Positions 9,502-18,857 of a stretch of DNA of 64,000 nucleotides are shown piece by piece; the first letter of the stretch is position 1, and every line of letters begins with the position of its first letter. Origin of the DNA: Pedobacter sp. KBW06 (lineage in GTDB: Bacteria; Bacteroidota; Bacteroidia; Sphingobacteriales; Sphingobacteriaceae); NCBI RefSeq assembly GCF_003852525.1, contig NZ_QAJL01000001.1, forward strand, positions 1,079,133 to 1,143,132. Direction: 5' to 3'. The notes below the pieces were generated by a model, which saw nothing but the letters and a program-made list of their open reading frames with translations, had not been told where the DNA came from and did not search any database. The position numbers and the translations under genes were made by a program.

Positions 9502-9535
9502 TTCTTTGAAATGACCAAAAATAAATTTCAAAGAA
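9502..9535 (+). promoter_or_regulatory. 11-bp perfect inverted repeat immediately upstream of an ECF sigma gene
   Basis: TTCTTTGAAAT at 9502-9512 and ATTTCAAAGAA at 9525-9535 are perfect inverse complements separated by 12 nt. The second arm ends 6 nt before the sigma start codon at 9542. The spacing between arm centres is 23 bp, about two helical turns, which would suit a dimeric regulator. A leader hairpin masking the start codon is the alternative. Confidence 0.5.
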
Positions 9536-9541
9536 AATCAG

Positions 9542-10135
9542 ATGTCTACCCTGGAAGCAAAGATGAAGATCGATCTTAATGACCAGCAGTCATTATGGAT
9601 CGGGTTGAGAGCAGGAGAAGAACCTGCACTTTTCAACTTATACAAGCAACTCTACAATCCCCTGTTCAATTATGCTTTTATTCTTTTTAAGGAAAGGGAA
9701 AATGTAGAGGATGCCATTAATCAGATGTTTCTGGAACTCTGGGAAAACAGGCTGAGCCTTAAACCCGTGACTAATGTAAAAAGCTATCTGTTTACTTACC
9801 TGCGGCGGAAGATCAGCAGGGAAAAAGCAATAGTCAGCAGAACCCAGCTGCCCAGTGTAGAAACCTTTGAAAAATCCATTATGGATTACATCATCGAGTT
9901 ACAGGTGGAGGAAGAACTCCGGGAAAACATATTTAAGGCAATTAATAAATTAACAGGGCGACAAAAGCAGCTGATCATGCTCCGGTTCTATGAGGACCTG
10001 GAATACTCCGAAATTTCAGAAAAAACAGGACTGGCTACCCAAAGCGTTTACAATAACATCCATCAGGCGATAAAGATTCTAAGGGCTGATTTGAAGATCC
10101 CGATGTATATCCTGATCTGGCTCCTCAAAAGATAA
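9542..10135 (+). CDS. ECF RNA polymerase sigma factor (Bacteroidota FecI-like)
   Basis: A 197-residue sigma-70 factor: region 2 (EPALFNLYKQLYNPLFNYAFILF, NVEDAINQMFLELWENR, VKSYLFTYLRRKISR) and region 4 (INKLTGRQKQLIMLRFYEDLEYSEISEKTGLATQSVYNNIHQAI, cited in parts). It ends with a hydrophobic tail (MYILIWLLKR), as does the sigma factor at 689-1294. No anti-sigma gene lies beside it on the same strand. The nearest unpaired FecR is at 17576-18595 on the opposite strand, at the far end of the convergent SusC/SusD operon, and I infer that this is its partner. ATG 9563 is a possible internal start. Confidence 0.9.
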   Translation: MSTLEAKMKIDLNDQQSLWIGLRAGEEPALFNLYKQLYNPLFNYAFILFKERENVEDAINQMFLELWENRLSLKPVTNVKSYLFTYLRRKISREKAIVSRTQLPSVETFEKSIMDYIIELQVEEELRENIFKAINKLTGRQKQLIMLRFYEDLEYSEISEKTGLATQSVYNNIHQAIKILRADLKIPMYILIWLLKR

Positions 10136-10171
10136 TAGATCCTGTTCATCAGAAGATAATAAATCCTGTTC
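10130..10171 (+). repeat. 18-nt direct repeat spanning the sigma stop codon
   Basis: AGATAATAGATCCTGTTC (10130-10147) recurs as AGATAATAAATCCTGTTC (10154-10171) with one mismatch. The first copy contains the TAA stop codon of the sigma gene. It looks like a small tandem duplication; no function is evident. Confidence 0.55.
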
Positions 10172-10179
10172 CTTAAAAG

Positions 10180-10222
10180 ACAAGGAAAGAGGTGGAGGAT
10201 TAACCCCTGCCCCTTTCCTTGT
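10180..10222 (+). terminator. Intrinsic terminator after the ECF sigma gene
   Basis: ACAAGGAAAG (10180-10189) pairs with CTTTCCTTGT (10213-10222), and the purine/pyrimidine-rich loop can pair further. It is followed on the plus strand by TTTTGCC (a run of five T including the last base of the arm). It lies between the convergent sigma gene and the DUF4998 gene, so it should stop sigma transcription. Confidence 0.7.
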
Positions 10223-10251
10223 TTTTGCCGGCAATATGTTTAGGCCGGAAA

Positions 10252-10923
10252 CTAAGGATCAACCAATAGCAAATCCTTTTTTGCCACCCTGAATGTATCG
10301 GTCGATAAAGCTTCCGGAAGGTAAAGCCCCTCAAGGGCAAGATAACTTCCTTTTTTAACCCTTTTGACCACCGATTTCAGCTCCGTAGATTTCACAAGAA
10401 CCCTGTGGGCTATCCCCTCAACATCGGTATAGGTCAGTGCTGTAGCTACATTTCCGCGCTCTGCACTGCCCCAGTTGATCAGGACGGAATCCTTGTTAAT
10501 CAGCGTAGAAATGATATTCCTGTTTAGAATAGAATTCTGGTAATTGCTGCCATAGGCACTTCCTGCAAGGGTTAAACTAACCGATTTATTCCCGATCCTG
10601 TCTTCCGTAAACACTTTAAACAAATAGGATCCTTCAGCCATAGGCTCCAGAAGTCCTTCATATAGCCCATTCGCGGAAGCGGGCAAAATAATCTCTTTTG
10701 TATTCCTACCTGCATTCCATTGAATGATGGTTTTAACAGCCGTTTTATTGGGCGGAAGAATCCAGGTCAGCCGGATTCGTTCCCGTCCTCCAATCACCTT
10801 CAGGGAATCTACACGGGTTGCGTAAATGAGCTCTCCACTCTTTACATATTCGGCAATGGGATCTCCCATTTTGGAGCAGGAGACCAGCACAACTGCCAGC
10901 AGCAATAGGTTGATATATTTCAT
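10252..10923 (-). CDS. DUF4998 domain lipoprotein
   Basis: A 223-residue lipoprotein. ATG at 10923 gives MKYINLLLLAVVLVSC with lipobox VVSC-like LVSC; the frame is open further upstream, but that extension has no signal. The body matches DUF4998: YVKSGELIYATRVDSLKVIGGRERIRLTW followed by repeated beta-rich segments (two blocks cited in parts). Such proteins are encoded after SusD genes and are thought to be accessory surface proteins, with unknown ligand. Last gene of the minus-strand operon, 22 bp after its neighbour. Confidence 0.75.
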   Translation of the reverse strand: MKYINLLLLAVVLVSCSKMGDPIAEYVKSGELIYATRVDSLKVIGGRERIRLTWILPPNKTAVKTIIQWNAGRNTKEIILPASANGLYEGLLEPMAEGSYLFKVFTEDRIGNKSVSLTLAGSAYGSNYQNSILNRNIISTLINKDSVLINWGSAERGNVATALTYTDVEGIAHRVLVKSTELKSVVKRVKKGSYLALEGLYLPEALSTDTFRVAKKDLLLVDP

Positions 10924-10945
10924 GATATGTAGTTCTTTAATTGGT

Positions 10946-12124
10946 TTATAATTCAGGTTGCCCCCAGAACTGTAGTTCCATAATGTGTATAAAGTCGGTA
11001 TTAGACCAGTTTTGAAGCATTTTAAGACGGATATACCTGACCGGTGGATTATTGATATCGAAATTAAACTCTTCTCCTGCCTGCGCATACTTGATGTCTT
11101 CAGATGAATTCTGCCCATTGGGAAGTCCGGAGGGCTTCAAAGACTCATATTCACCCAGTTTAATCCAATTCGTCCAGCTTCCATCCGAAGGAGGATTATT
11201 GGATCCCCAGAGTTCAAATTTCCGGACATTGCCATGGTTAAATTCATAGTAGTTTTCTCCGCGCTGATATTCTTTAAAGCGGCTCAATTTCGCTTTCGTT
11301 CCAAGATCAAAGGTGAACCAAAGCGGCAGCCCCAGGCCGGGATTGGTATGAAAACCAGTTCCACCGGTAGAATTGTTCCATAGATTTTCCATCACCCAGC
11401 CATAACCATCTCCACGATCCGTAGGGAGCTGCACTTTTTGGAATTTCGTACGGTCGAGCCTGATTTCCAGAATGGGTGTAATCTCTTTAAACAAGGTATC
11501 AGACAAGTTGCCAAAACGGTCCCTGATATAAGCCCCTACCCGTATCGGTTTTGGCTCATATCCTCTGAGACTAAAATTCCCCAGTTTTGCTTTCGTATAA
11601 TAAGTATCAATCGCAGCCAGCTCTCCATTTTTATCCGGCATAATCACCACAATGGCAATATCCGATTCGTTTTTGTTTTTAAATGCGACATTCATTCCTC
11701 CGAAATCATCTTTCAAAACCAGTTCCTTAAAAGCCTCTGTAAAAGGAGGACTTAATGGATTTACCGTAACCGTTACGGCATCCGACAGGTTCTCTCCTTT
11801 ATCTACGGCATACAGCTTCACCTCATAAGCTTTGGTCTGTCCGAAACCATCTACAATCAGGGAATCATTGCTGTAAGAAGCTTTTACTTCTCTTTTTACT
11901 CCAGGACGGATTTCATATTCTGCCTTGATATAGGAAAGGTCATTGTCTGCCGGAATCTTATAGGTAATCTTTGCAGCCCCATTTTTATTCGTCACCATCA
12001 CGCTTGTAACCACTCCAGGTTTTTGCCCGTCTTTGTACAAAGGCTTATTCAATCCATTGTCTTCCTTACAACCATACATCATGGCGAATAAAAGCACAGG
12101 AACCATTAATTTATATATTTTCAT
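10946..12124 (-). CDS. DUF4959/DUF5126/DUF5000 surface lipoprotein
   Basis: A 392-residue lipoprotein with lipobox MYGC (residue 19). The order I recognise is an N-terminal FN3-like DUF4959 (KPGVVTSVMVTNKNGAAKITY), a central DUF5126 (EAFKELVLKDDFGGMNVAFKN) and a C-terminal DUF5000, an F5/8-type-C-like beta sandwich (WFTFDLGTKAKLSRFKEYQR, KFELWGSNNP, VRYIRLKMLQNW). F5/8C-like modules usually bind carbohydrate, so this is a candidate surface glycan-binding protein for the adjacent SusCD. It is 18 bp after SusD on the same strand. Ligand unknown. Confidence 0.8.
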   Translation of the reverse strand: MKIYKLMVPVLLFAMMYGCKEDNGLNKPLYKDGQKPGVVTSVMVTNKNGAAKITYKIPADNDLSYIKAEYEIRPGVKREVKASYSNDSLIVDGFGQTKAYEVKLYAVDKGENLSDAVTVTVNPLSPPFTEAFKELVLKDDFGGMNVAFKNKNESDIAIVVIMPDKNGELAAIDTYYTKAKLGNFSLRGYEPKPIRVGAYIRDRFGNLSDTLFKEITPILEIRLDRTKFQKVQLPTDRGDGYGWVMENLWNNSTGGTGFHTNPGLGLPLWFTFDLGTKAKLSRFKEYQRGENYYEFNHGNVRKFELWGSNNPPSDGSWTNWIKLGEYESLKPSGLPNGQNSSEDIKYAQAGEEFNFDINNPPVRYIRLKMLQNWSNTDFIHIMELQFWGQPEL

Positions 12125-12142
12125 AATGCTGTTTTCTAATGT

Positions 12143-14047
12143 CTACCAACCAATATTTTGAGCCAGATTTCTGTTGACCGTGATGTTACCTTCCTTGATC
12201 GGCCAGAAATAATCTTTCAGGCCGAAGGCCTGTACATACAATGTTTTTTGCCGGTAATATCCTTCAGGTGTAGCCTGTTCCAGATCCCATCCTTTTACCG
12301 GTCCGTTGAGCACGGCAGGTGCCTCCTTCCAGCGGCGAAGGTCCCAGAAGCGGCTCCCTTCAAATGCCATTTCAATCAGTCTCTCCTGGTGGATGATTTC
12401 TCTTAGTCCGTCTTTTGATCCTGGTTTGGACGGGTTTGTAGAAAAAGTAGTCCAGGACTCGACCACGCCTTTTAAGCCGGCCCTGTTTCTCACCTTATCC
12501 AGGTATTGATAGGTTTGCTGTCCGGGGCCATTGAATTCGTTCGAGGCTTCTGCCTGCATCAGATAAAGATCGGCAAGGCGGACAATTGGCCATGGATAAT
12601 CCAGAACCCTATAATCAGAACCATCGTTAATGACATTTAAATAGCTGACCAGCTTTTTGGGCCAGTATCCCGTTACGGAGTAGAGCTGCGCTCCTTTTCT
12701 TGAGGCTGTGCCTCCTGCACGTGCTTCTATAGGCCATACATCGCTTCCGTCTTTAAATTTCCCCAGACCATACCAGATTCCTCCGTCAAAGCCCAGATCG
12801 GCGTAAAAACGGGATTCTCTGTCGAAATGCAATTCAACGGTCTGGTAACCCGGTTTGATATAAAATTTCTCATTTGCCGTACCTGTTCTCAGATTCAAGC
12901 GGTTGGCATAATTCCAGGTTTTATCTTCTGTAATCGGTACGCCATTACGGGTATAAAACAGCTCTGCAATCTTAATCGGTGGAGCAAGAATAGACTGTAC
13001 CGTTTCATTCAGGAATTTTGAGGGGTCTAACCTTGCCTGGGCTTTCCTTTGCAGATCGTAGGTACGGCTGTTGGAAGCCCCCCAAATCTGTTCCGTATTC
13101 CACCTTTCCGTCACGGCATTCTGGATGCTCAGCGTTCTTAACGTTTCCGGAGAAAGTGCGCCCGTGGTTGCGTTAGGTATAAATTCATATAACTTAACGC
13201 CCGCACTTTCTGCTGCAGAAATCGCTTCGTTACAGGCCAATAAAGCGCGTTCCCATTTTTTCTGATCAGGAACCGGGTTAAAAAGTACTGTTCCATCCGG
13301 ACTCTGTAAGCTGGAGAAATCAGGATTCCCATTAAAAAGAGGGCTGGCCACAAGCACCAGCATCCTTGCTTTTATAGCCAGGGCAATCGGTTTTGTAATC
13401 CGTCCAAGATCTGTGGTCGGCTTATCTAATATGCTGGGTAAATCTGCTGCCGCTTCATCCAGCAATCCGGCAAGGTAATCTGCACATTTATCGATGGGCT
13501 GCCGAAATACCTTGACCTCTTCAGGCGAAGCCGACACGGGCATATTTTTATCAATGATGGGAATTGGTCCATACATCCTCATGAGGTAGAAATGATAATA
13601 GGCTTTTAAAAATTTCACTTCTGCCCTCCACTTTTTCTTCTCAAAATCACTCATATCCAATACTGAATTGATGTTTTCAAGAAAGATATTGCAGTCTCTG
13701 ATCCCTCTGAACAAAGGCTGTCCCAGATTCTCTCCATCCCAGAAGTTAAGATAAGGGCTTGTGATGCCCTGCTCCCCTTTTGCAATGCGCCAGGCCGTAG
13801 GGTCAATATTTTTAATGTTGTCAAAAAACCAGTATTCATCGCCCGCAAGCATGGCCGGGTTTTCACTGGGAGAGCCTTCTCTTGGCAGGTAAGAATAACA
13901 GGTAAACAGGAATTTCTCTGCCTGCGACCTCATAGAAAATGCGCTGCCAATAGTGGCAATGTTATCAGGCACAACATCGAGGTATTTCTTACAGGAGTTC
14001 AACGTAGAAAGTACGATGATCAGGATTAATATATTTAGTTTCTTCAT
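12143..14047 (-). CDS. RagB/SusD family nutrient-binding lipoprotein
   Basis: A 634-residue SusD with lipobox LNSC followed by KKYLDVVPDN, the LES-type surface signal. Typical elements are AEVKFLKAYYHFYLMRMYGPIPIID, the APSE-like insert, IVRLADLYLMQAEASNEF, and the C-terminal LREIIHQERLIEMAFEGSRFWDLRRWK. It is longer than the other SusD proteins here. It is 11 bp downstream of the SusC gene and forms its lid component. Followed by two accessory lipoproteins, an arrangement common in Bacteroidota glycan loci. Confidence 0.94.
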   Translation of the reverse strand: MKKLNILILIIVLSTLNSCKKYLDVVPDNIATIGSAFSMRSQAEKFLFTCYSYLPREGSPSENPAMLAGDEYWFFDNIKNIDPTAWRIAKGEQGITSPYLNFWDGENLGQPLFRGIRDCNIFLENINSVLDMSDFEKKKWRAEVKFLKAYYHFYLMRMYGPIPIIDKNMPVSASPEEVKVFRQPIDKCADYLAGLLDEAAADLPSILDKPTTDLGRITKPIALAIKARMLVLVASPLFNGNPDFSSLQSPDGTVLFNPVPDQKKWERALLACNEAISAAESAGVKLYEFIPNATTGALSPETLRTLSIQNAVTERWNTEQIWGASNSRTYDLQRKAQARLDPSKFLNETVQSILAPPIKIAELFYTRNGVPITEDKTWNYANRLNLRTGTANEKFYIKPGYQTVELHFDRESRFYADLGFDGGIWYGLGKFKDGSDVWPIEARAGGTASRKGAQLYSVTGYWPKKLVSYLNVINDGSDYRVLDYPWPIVRLADLYLMQAEASNEFNGPGQQTYQYLDKVRNRAGLKGVVESWTTFSTNPSKPGSKDGLREIIHQERLIEMAFEGSRFWDLRRWKEAPAVLNGPVKGWDLEQATPEGYYRQKTLYVQAFGLKDYFWPIKEGNITVNRNLAQNIGW

Positions 14048-14058
14048 TTCTTTAATTG

Positions 14059-17000
14059 TTAAAAGGTCACATTAACACCAAAATTGAATACCCGTTGAAC
14101 CGGATAATTGAAGGCATTACCGCCCAGCTCCGGGTCCCAGAGTTTGAATTTGCTGAACGTGAGCAAATTGCTACCGTTGGCATAAATCCTGAGTTTCTGA
14201 ATGTAGAATTTGCTCGTCATTTTGGTAGGAAAGGTATAGCCAAGCTCTACCTGTTTTAACCTGAGCAAAGCGCCGTTACGCATAAACCAGGTACTTGTCT
14301 GACTGTTATTGGCAATATTATTGGTCGATAAGCGTGGCCACAGGGCGTATAAATTTCTGTTGTCTTCAGACCAATGGCTGTTCGCATAGGCAGATAGCAA
14401 AGCTCGGCTGTCATTGATGAAAGGAGAAGTATCTCCATTTATGGCCAGGTCACCATCCGTCTGATAATTGGTAATCCAGAAAGAGGTACGGCCGAAGCCA
14501 TTAAAGAAACTCGAAAAATCGAAACCTTTATATCCGACAGAAAAACCAAATCCATAGACAATCTCCGGAGAGGTCGGGAAACCGAGGCCTACCCTGTCGG
14601 CGGGCGTAATCTGTCCGTCCCCATTCATGTCCCGGTATTTGATATCGCCGGGCAAATAGGTTCCGAAGGTCTGTACCGGTGAATTTTTAATGTCTGCTTC
14701 ATCGATAAAAAGGCGTTCGGCAATGTATCCTTCCTGCTGACTCAAAGGGCGGCCCACTAAACTGCGGTAAGCTTCTTCATACTCGGGTTCTTCCACTTTC
14801 AGGTAGCTGTTGGTGGCATAGGTAAAGTTTGCTGTGGCACTCACAAAAAAGGAATTGTCGAAGCTCTTCGTATAATTCACAGAAGATTCAAATGCTTTAG
14901 ACCTCGCCTGCCCCACGTTTGCCCTGACCCCGGCAGACAGGCCCATGGTAGAAGGAATAAAAGCCCTGTTCATCAGGATGCTCTCCCTTTTATCGGTAGA
15001 ATAATCGGCGGTAATGTTAAAATCTTTGACCTGCAGATCAAAGCCGAGGTTGAGCCTTTTTGCCGTCTCCCAGGTGATGTTCCTGTTGTCGTATCTGTTC
15101 ACAGACACACCCGGACGGTAATATTCGAAATTCTGCCCGAAGGTAGCGCCTCTGTCGCCGTTGTTCAGGTTCACATCAGAAAGGTAAAAGAAACGGTCAT
15201 TCTGATCACCGATTGCATCATTTCCGATTAGACCATAAGTGGCACGGAGTTTAAAGCTGGAAACCGTTTTCTTTAATCCGGCCCAGAAAGCTTCATTGGA
15301 GATGTTCCATGCAATTCCTGCAGATGGAAAAAAGCCAAACCGTTTGTCCTCAGAAAAACGTTCCGATCCGTTGTAGCCAAAGTTCAGCTCTGCTGTATAC
15401 CGGCTGTTGTAGCCATAAGAAAAACGTCCCGAAAAGCCCACATTCCGGAAAGGAAGGGAAGCCTGCAGGGAACCGGAGTTCGCAGCAATGCTATTGCGCA
15501 GAATGCCGACCAACATCCCGCTGATGGCATGTTTACCACCAAAAACTTCATCATAATTCAATGCCGTCTCCATGTAGGAAGAAGTAGAAATCTCTTTTGA
15601 ACCTTCCCTATAATCCAGGGTTTCGGTTCCACTGGATTCGTTGAGAACATTCAACACATATTCATTCGTCGTCTTGTCGTAATTGCTTAAATTATAATAG
15701 AAAGGATTATACGTTCTTTGAACATCGAAGTAAGACCTTCTTTGTGTGCTGGCCATTAAACGCGCTTTTATTCCGGGGAAAAGTAAACCGGACAGGTCCT
15801 GTTTAATCTCGATCTGTGCCAGCATCAACGACCTTGAAGAATCTTTATAGCCTTTTACCATATCTGCATAAGGGTTCAAAAAGCCTCCGGTCTCCGAATT
15901 CCCAAACAGAATGTGCTGTGTATGCTGGTGGGCTGCATCCGGCGCATAATAAGGAAGGAACAATACGGGATTCGTATTCATGATTTTCTTATACACCCCT
16001 GTTCCACCATCAACCGGACCGGTATAATCGTCGAAATTGCCATAAAGCCTGACCGCCATCTGGGTAGTGGGGGTAATGTTCACATCCACATTCGAGCGCA
16101 GGGAATAAGAGCTCAGTTTGATGTTGTTGTTGAAATTATTACGGCTGTCGACCTTCATAATCCCATTGTCCTTATTCATCGTTCCGGTTACAAAGTAGCT
16201 GGCTACCTTACCCCCACCTGTAATGCTCAGGTTGCTTCTCTGGTTCTGTGTGGTTTTCATCAACAGCAGGTCCATCCAGTCGGTAGCAGGATAGACAACC
16301 GGATTAATTCCCGCAGCCGTGGCATCAATTTTATTTTGCGAATAGAGCAGTTTCCCCAATGGATCTCTGGTAGAAATCGCTTCATTATGCAGCTGCATAA
16401 AGGTGATGGGATCGGCGAGTTCAATATTCCGGGTAGGCTGAGATAAAGAGTAATTGTGTTCCAGGTTAATTCTCGCCTTTCCATCGTATCCCCTCTTGGT
16501 GGTTACGAGAATAATCCCATTGGCGCCCCTGGCACCATAAACGGCAGCAGAGGTCGCATCTTTAAGGACGGAGAAACTCGCAATATCATTGGGTTGTAAG
16601 CGGGCAAGATCTGTTGCTGTCAATTCCAGTCCGTCTATTAAGATAAGGGGTTCTTTTTTATAGCCGAAGGTTGCCGCGCCGCGAATAAAGAACTCTGCAT
16701 TGTCCTGCCCCGGTTCTCCGCTGCGCTGGTAAGCAATCATTCCGGCTACACGTCCGGACAAGGCAGTGGTGAGGTTACTGGAAGGAACTTTGAGTTCAGA
16801 AGGTTTGATGGTGGTGATCGCCCCTACCACACTTTCCTTTTTCTGCGTTCCAAATGCCACCACCTGAACCTCATCGAGTGTAGAATTATCTTCTTTCAGC
16901 GAGACATTGACAATGGGCTGATTGGCGGGTTTCTCTACGGAAATGTAACCGACCATTTTGAAAACGAGGATGGAATTTGCAGGTACTTTTATGGAGTAAC

Positions 17001-17520
17001 GCCCGTTCAGGTCTGTACTTGTTCCTACACCCAGCTTGGTTTTTACGTAAACGGAGACTCCAGGAAGCGGTCTTTGCAGGCTATCCAGGACGACACCCTG
17101 AATCAGCGTATCCGCTTTTACTTTTTGCACAGGGATGGCTCTTTTCTCCGGCTCAAAGGGAAAATCTTTCCGGGGAAGGACCGCAACCAGGTTCTTTGAA
17201 ATGTTGAAATTGAGTCCTGATTTGGTACTCAGTTCCTTTAACAGCTGAATGATGTTTCTTTCTTTCTCTGCCATCGTAATCGGGACTACCTTTTTCATGT
17301 CGTCCAGGCTATACGAAAACCGTAAGTCGGAAATACGCTCGATTTTGGAGAAAACCTCCAGGATGGGTTCCTTATTAAAGCCGATGGAAAAGACCTCCTT
17401 TTTTTTCAATCCTGTTGCCTGTGCAGTTGAGGTGGTCAGTATAGAGGGACCGGTCAGCAACAAGAGTAACAGTAAAAAGGAGAAAAAATCGTCCGCATGA
17501 AGTAGCTGCTTTTTTCTCAT
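14059..17520 (-). CDS. SusC/RagA TonB-dependent outer-membrane transporter with STN domain
   Basis: An 1153-residue outer-membrane transporter: signal segment (Leu-rich 14-22, cleavage near STAQA), STN domain about 45-116, carboxypeptidase regulatory-like domain about 139-215, TonB-box region DEVQVVAFGTQKKESVVGAI, plug with ALSGRVAGMIAYQ and PLILIDGLELTATDLARLQPNDIASFSVLKD, then the barrel ending NFGVNVTF. The STN domain implies regulation through the FecR gene 55 bp upstream. Substrate is unknown. The two accessory lipoproteins suggest a glycan, but no hydrolase is encoded in the operon. Confidence 0.94.
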   Translation of the reverse strand: MRKKQLLHADDFFSFLLLLLLLTGPSILTTSTAQATGLKKKEVFSIGFNKEPILEVFSKIERISDLRFSYSLDDMKKVVPITMAEKERNIIQLLKELSTKSGLNFNISKNLVAVLPRKDFPFEPEKRAIPVQKVKADTLIQGVVLDSLQRPLPGVSVYVKTKLGVGTSTDLNGRYSIKVPANSILVFKMVGYISVEKPANQPIVNVSLKEDNSTLDEVQVVAFGTQKKESVVGAITTIKPSELKVPSSNLTTALSGRVAGMIAYQRSGEPGQDNAEFFIRGAATFGYKKEPLILIDGLELTATDLARLQPNDIASFSVLKDATSAAVYGARGANGIILVTTKRGYDGKARINLEHNYSLSQPTRNIELADPITFMQLHNEAISTRDPLGKLLYSQNKIDATAAGINPVVYPATDWMDLLLMKTTQNQRSNLSITGGGKVASYFVTGTMNKDNGIMKVDSRNNFNNNIKLSSYSLRSNVDVNITPTTQMAVRLYGNFDDYTGPVDGGTGVYKKIMNTNPVLFLPYYAPDAAHQHTQHILFGNSETGGFLNPYADMVKGYKDSSRSLMLAQIEIKQDLSGLLFPGIKARLMASTQRRSYFDVQRTYNPFYYNLSNYDKTTNEYVLNVLNESSGTETLDYREGSKEISTSSYMETALNYDEVFGGKHAISGMLVGILRNSIAANSGSLQASLPFRNVGFSGRFSYGYNSRYTAELNFGYNGSERFSEDKRFGFFPSAGIAWNISNEAFWAGLKKTVSSFKLRATYGLIGNDAIGDQNDRFFYLSDVNLNNGDRGATFGQNFEYYRPGVSVNRYDNRNITWETAKRLNLGFDLQVKDFNITADYSTDKRESILMNRAFIPSTMGLSAGVRANVGQARSKAFESSVNYTKSFDNSFFVSATANFTYATNSYLKVEEPEYEEAYRSLVGRPLSQQEGYIAERLFIDEADIKNSPVQTFGTYLPGDIKYRDMNGDGQITPADRVGLGFPTSPEIVYGFGFSVGYKGFDFSSFFNGFGRTSFWITNYQTDGDLAINGDTSPFINDSRALLSAYANSHWSEDNRNLYALWPRLSTNNIANNSQTSTWFMRNGALLRLKQVELGYTFPTKMTSKFYIQKLRIYANGSNLLTFSKFKLWDPELGGNAFNYPVQRVFNFGVNVTF

Positions 17521-17575
17521 AGATTAGGTTGATTTGGTTGGTTTATATTTGGTTAATTAGGTTCCTGGGGAGTTG

Positions 17576-18595
17576 TTATGGTAATGGTTCGAAAATGATG
17601 TGCTGCTCTTCATCAATGCGCCAGCTCAGGCGGTTGATGTAAGCAATGGAGCTGAGGATATTGGAAAGCGGCTGACCGGAATAATCTCCTGTGATTTTTT
17701 TCAGTTCGCCATGACAGCGGCTGATGTCGATTTCGGCACCATAATAGAGCTCCAGCTTATCGATTACATTGAGGGTATTGCTGTCGTTGAAATAGAGTTT
17801 CTGCTCCAGCAGTTCGCTCAGTTCCTGCTTGCTGACGGTTCTTTTCTCCGCAGCCCTGGTTTTGTTGTTGACCAGCATCATCGTTCCTGGCTCCAGAAAT
17901 TCGACCTGCTTACCTCCCGGTGCCTGTACTTTTACATTGCCGTTGACCAGAATGACCGCGGATTGTGTTGTATTTTTGAAATCCCGGACATAGAAAGCCG
18001 TTCCCAATGCGGTAGTGGTTGTATGCTTACTGTAAGCGATGAAAGGTTTGTCTTTCTGAGGAAAAATTTTAAAATAGACCTGCCCGGATACCGCAACTTT
18101 TCGGAAACCATCATTGTAATCATCAGCGATGAGCAATTTCGCACCCGGATAAACAATCGCTTCTGTACCATCCGCCAGGGTAATACTTTTTTGACTGCCC
18201 TTGCCTGCTTCAATAGATTTTCCTGCTAAATTCTCATAAGTGCTGAGCGGCCGTGTTCTGTTTTTAAAAAGAATGATGCCCATGCAGAATACAATGAAAA
18301 GGGAGGCGGCAATTCCTATCCACAGGAATGGAGGGCTTTTTTTAGCCTTTTCCTGCTGTACTTTTCTAAACAATGTAATAAAGTTAAGCTGCTTCGCTTC
18401 GATCAGCGCTTCCGGCATTTTTCCTTCCAGCAACGATATACATACTTTTGCTTTTTCAAAAGTCTTTTCGTTCTGAGAATGATCCAGGAGCTGCTGCCGC
18501 CATTTGCCGGGAACCTGCCTGCTTTCCGTTAAACAGTAATCTATAAATTCAGGATCGTTCAGTAATTCTTCAATAGTAAGTTCAGGCTGTTTCAT
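17576..18595 (-). CDS. FecR family anti-sigma factor (FecR domain + DUF4974)
   Basis: A 339-residue inner-membrane anti-sigma factor: cytoplasmic N-terminal about 88 residues, a membrane segment at about 89-110 (PFLWIGIAASLFIVFCMGIILF), a periplasmic FecR domain (LADGTEAIVYPGAKLLIADDY, VAVSGQVYFKIFPQKDKPF) and a C-terminal DUF4974 region (IDKLELYYGAEIDISRCH...ITGDYSGQPLSNILSSIAY). First gene of the minus-strand operon with SusC 55 bp downstream. No sigma gene lies upstream of it; the candidate partner is the ECF gene at 9542-10135. Confidence 0.92.
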   Translation of the reverse strand: MKQPELTIEELLNDPEFIDYCLTESRQVPGKWRQQLLDHSQNEKTFEKAKVCISLLEGKMPEALIEAKQLNFITLFRKVQQEKAKKSPPFLWIGIAASLFIVFCMGIILFKNRTRPLSTYENLAGKSIEAGKGSQKSITLADGTEAIVYPGAKLLIADDYNDGFRKVAVSGQVYFKIFPQKDKPFIAYSKHTTTTALGTAFYVRDFKNTTQSAVILVNGNVKVQAPGGKQVEFLEPGTMMLVNNKTRAAEKRTVSKQELSELLEQKLYFNDSNTLNVIDKLELYYGAEIDISRCHGELKKITGDYSGQPLSNILSSIAYINRLSWRIDEEQHIIFEPLP

Positions 18596-18857
18596 TAAAT
18601 CATGTCGTTGGTATTTTGATAGTGCAGAAATGAGCTTTGTTCTACTCGTTTTTTTTTATAAAAAACACAAACGACTGATAATGAGATATTTTATTTTAAA
18701 AATCCACCAGTAAAGCAGATCTTACCATACCTCAAGATCAGTGTGATTTATCTTCCTTACGTTTGTATGTGCCGGGTGTTGAAGCGCTAAATATTTAGGA
18801 AGCACATCAGAAAAAATTAATTTTCAAAAAAAGACAGCAATTAAAACGAGGTTTGAT

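Noticed and set aside
10924..11118. An extended N-terminus for the DUF4998 lipoprotein
   Set aside because: The extension overlaps the upstream gene and puts the lipoprotein signal in the middle of the protein.
15913..16446. A 177-codon plus-strand frame inside the second SusC gene
   Set aside because: Fully opposite a conserved SusC plug region, with no recognisable domain and low-quality composition.
17600..18229. A 209-codon plus-strand frame opposite FecR
   Set aside because: Shadow of the FecR/DUF4974 coding frame; the translation has no domain features.
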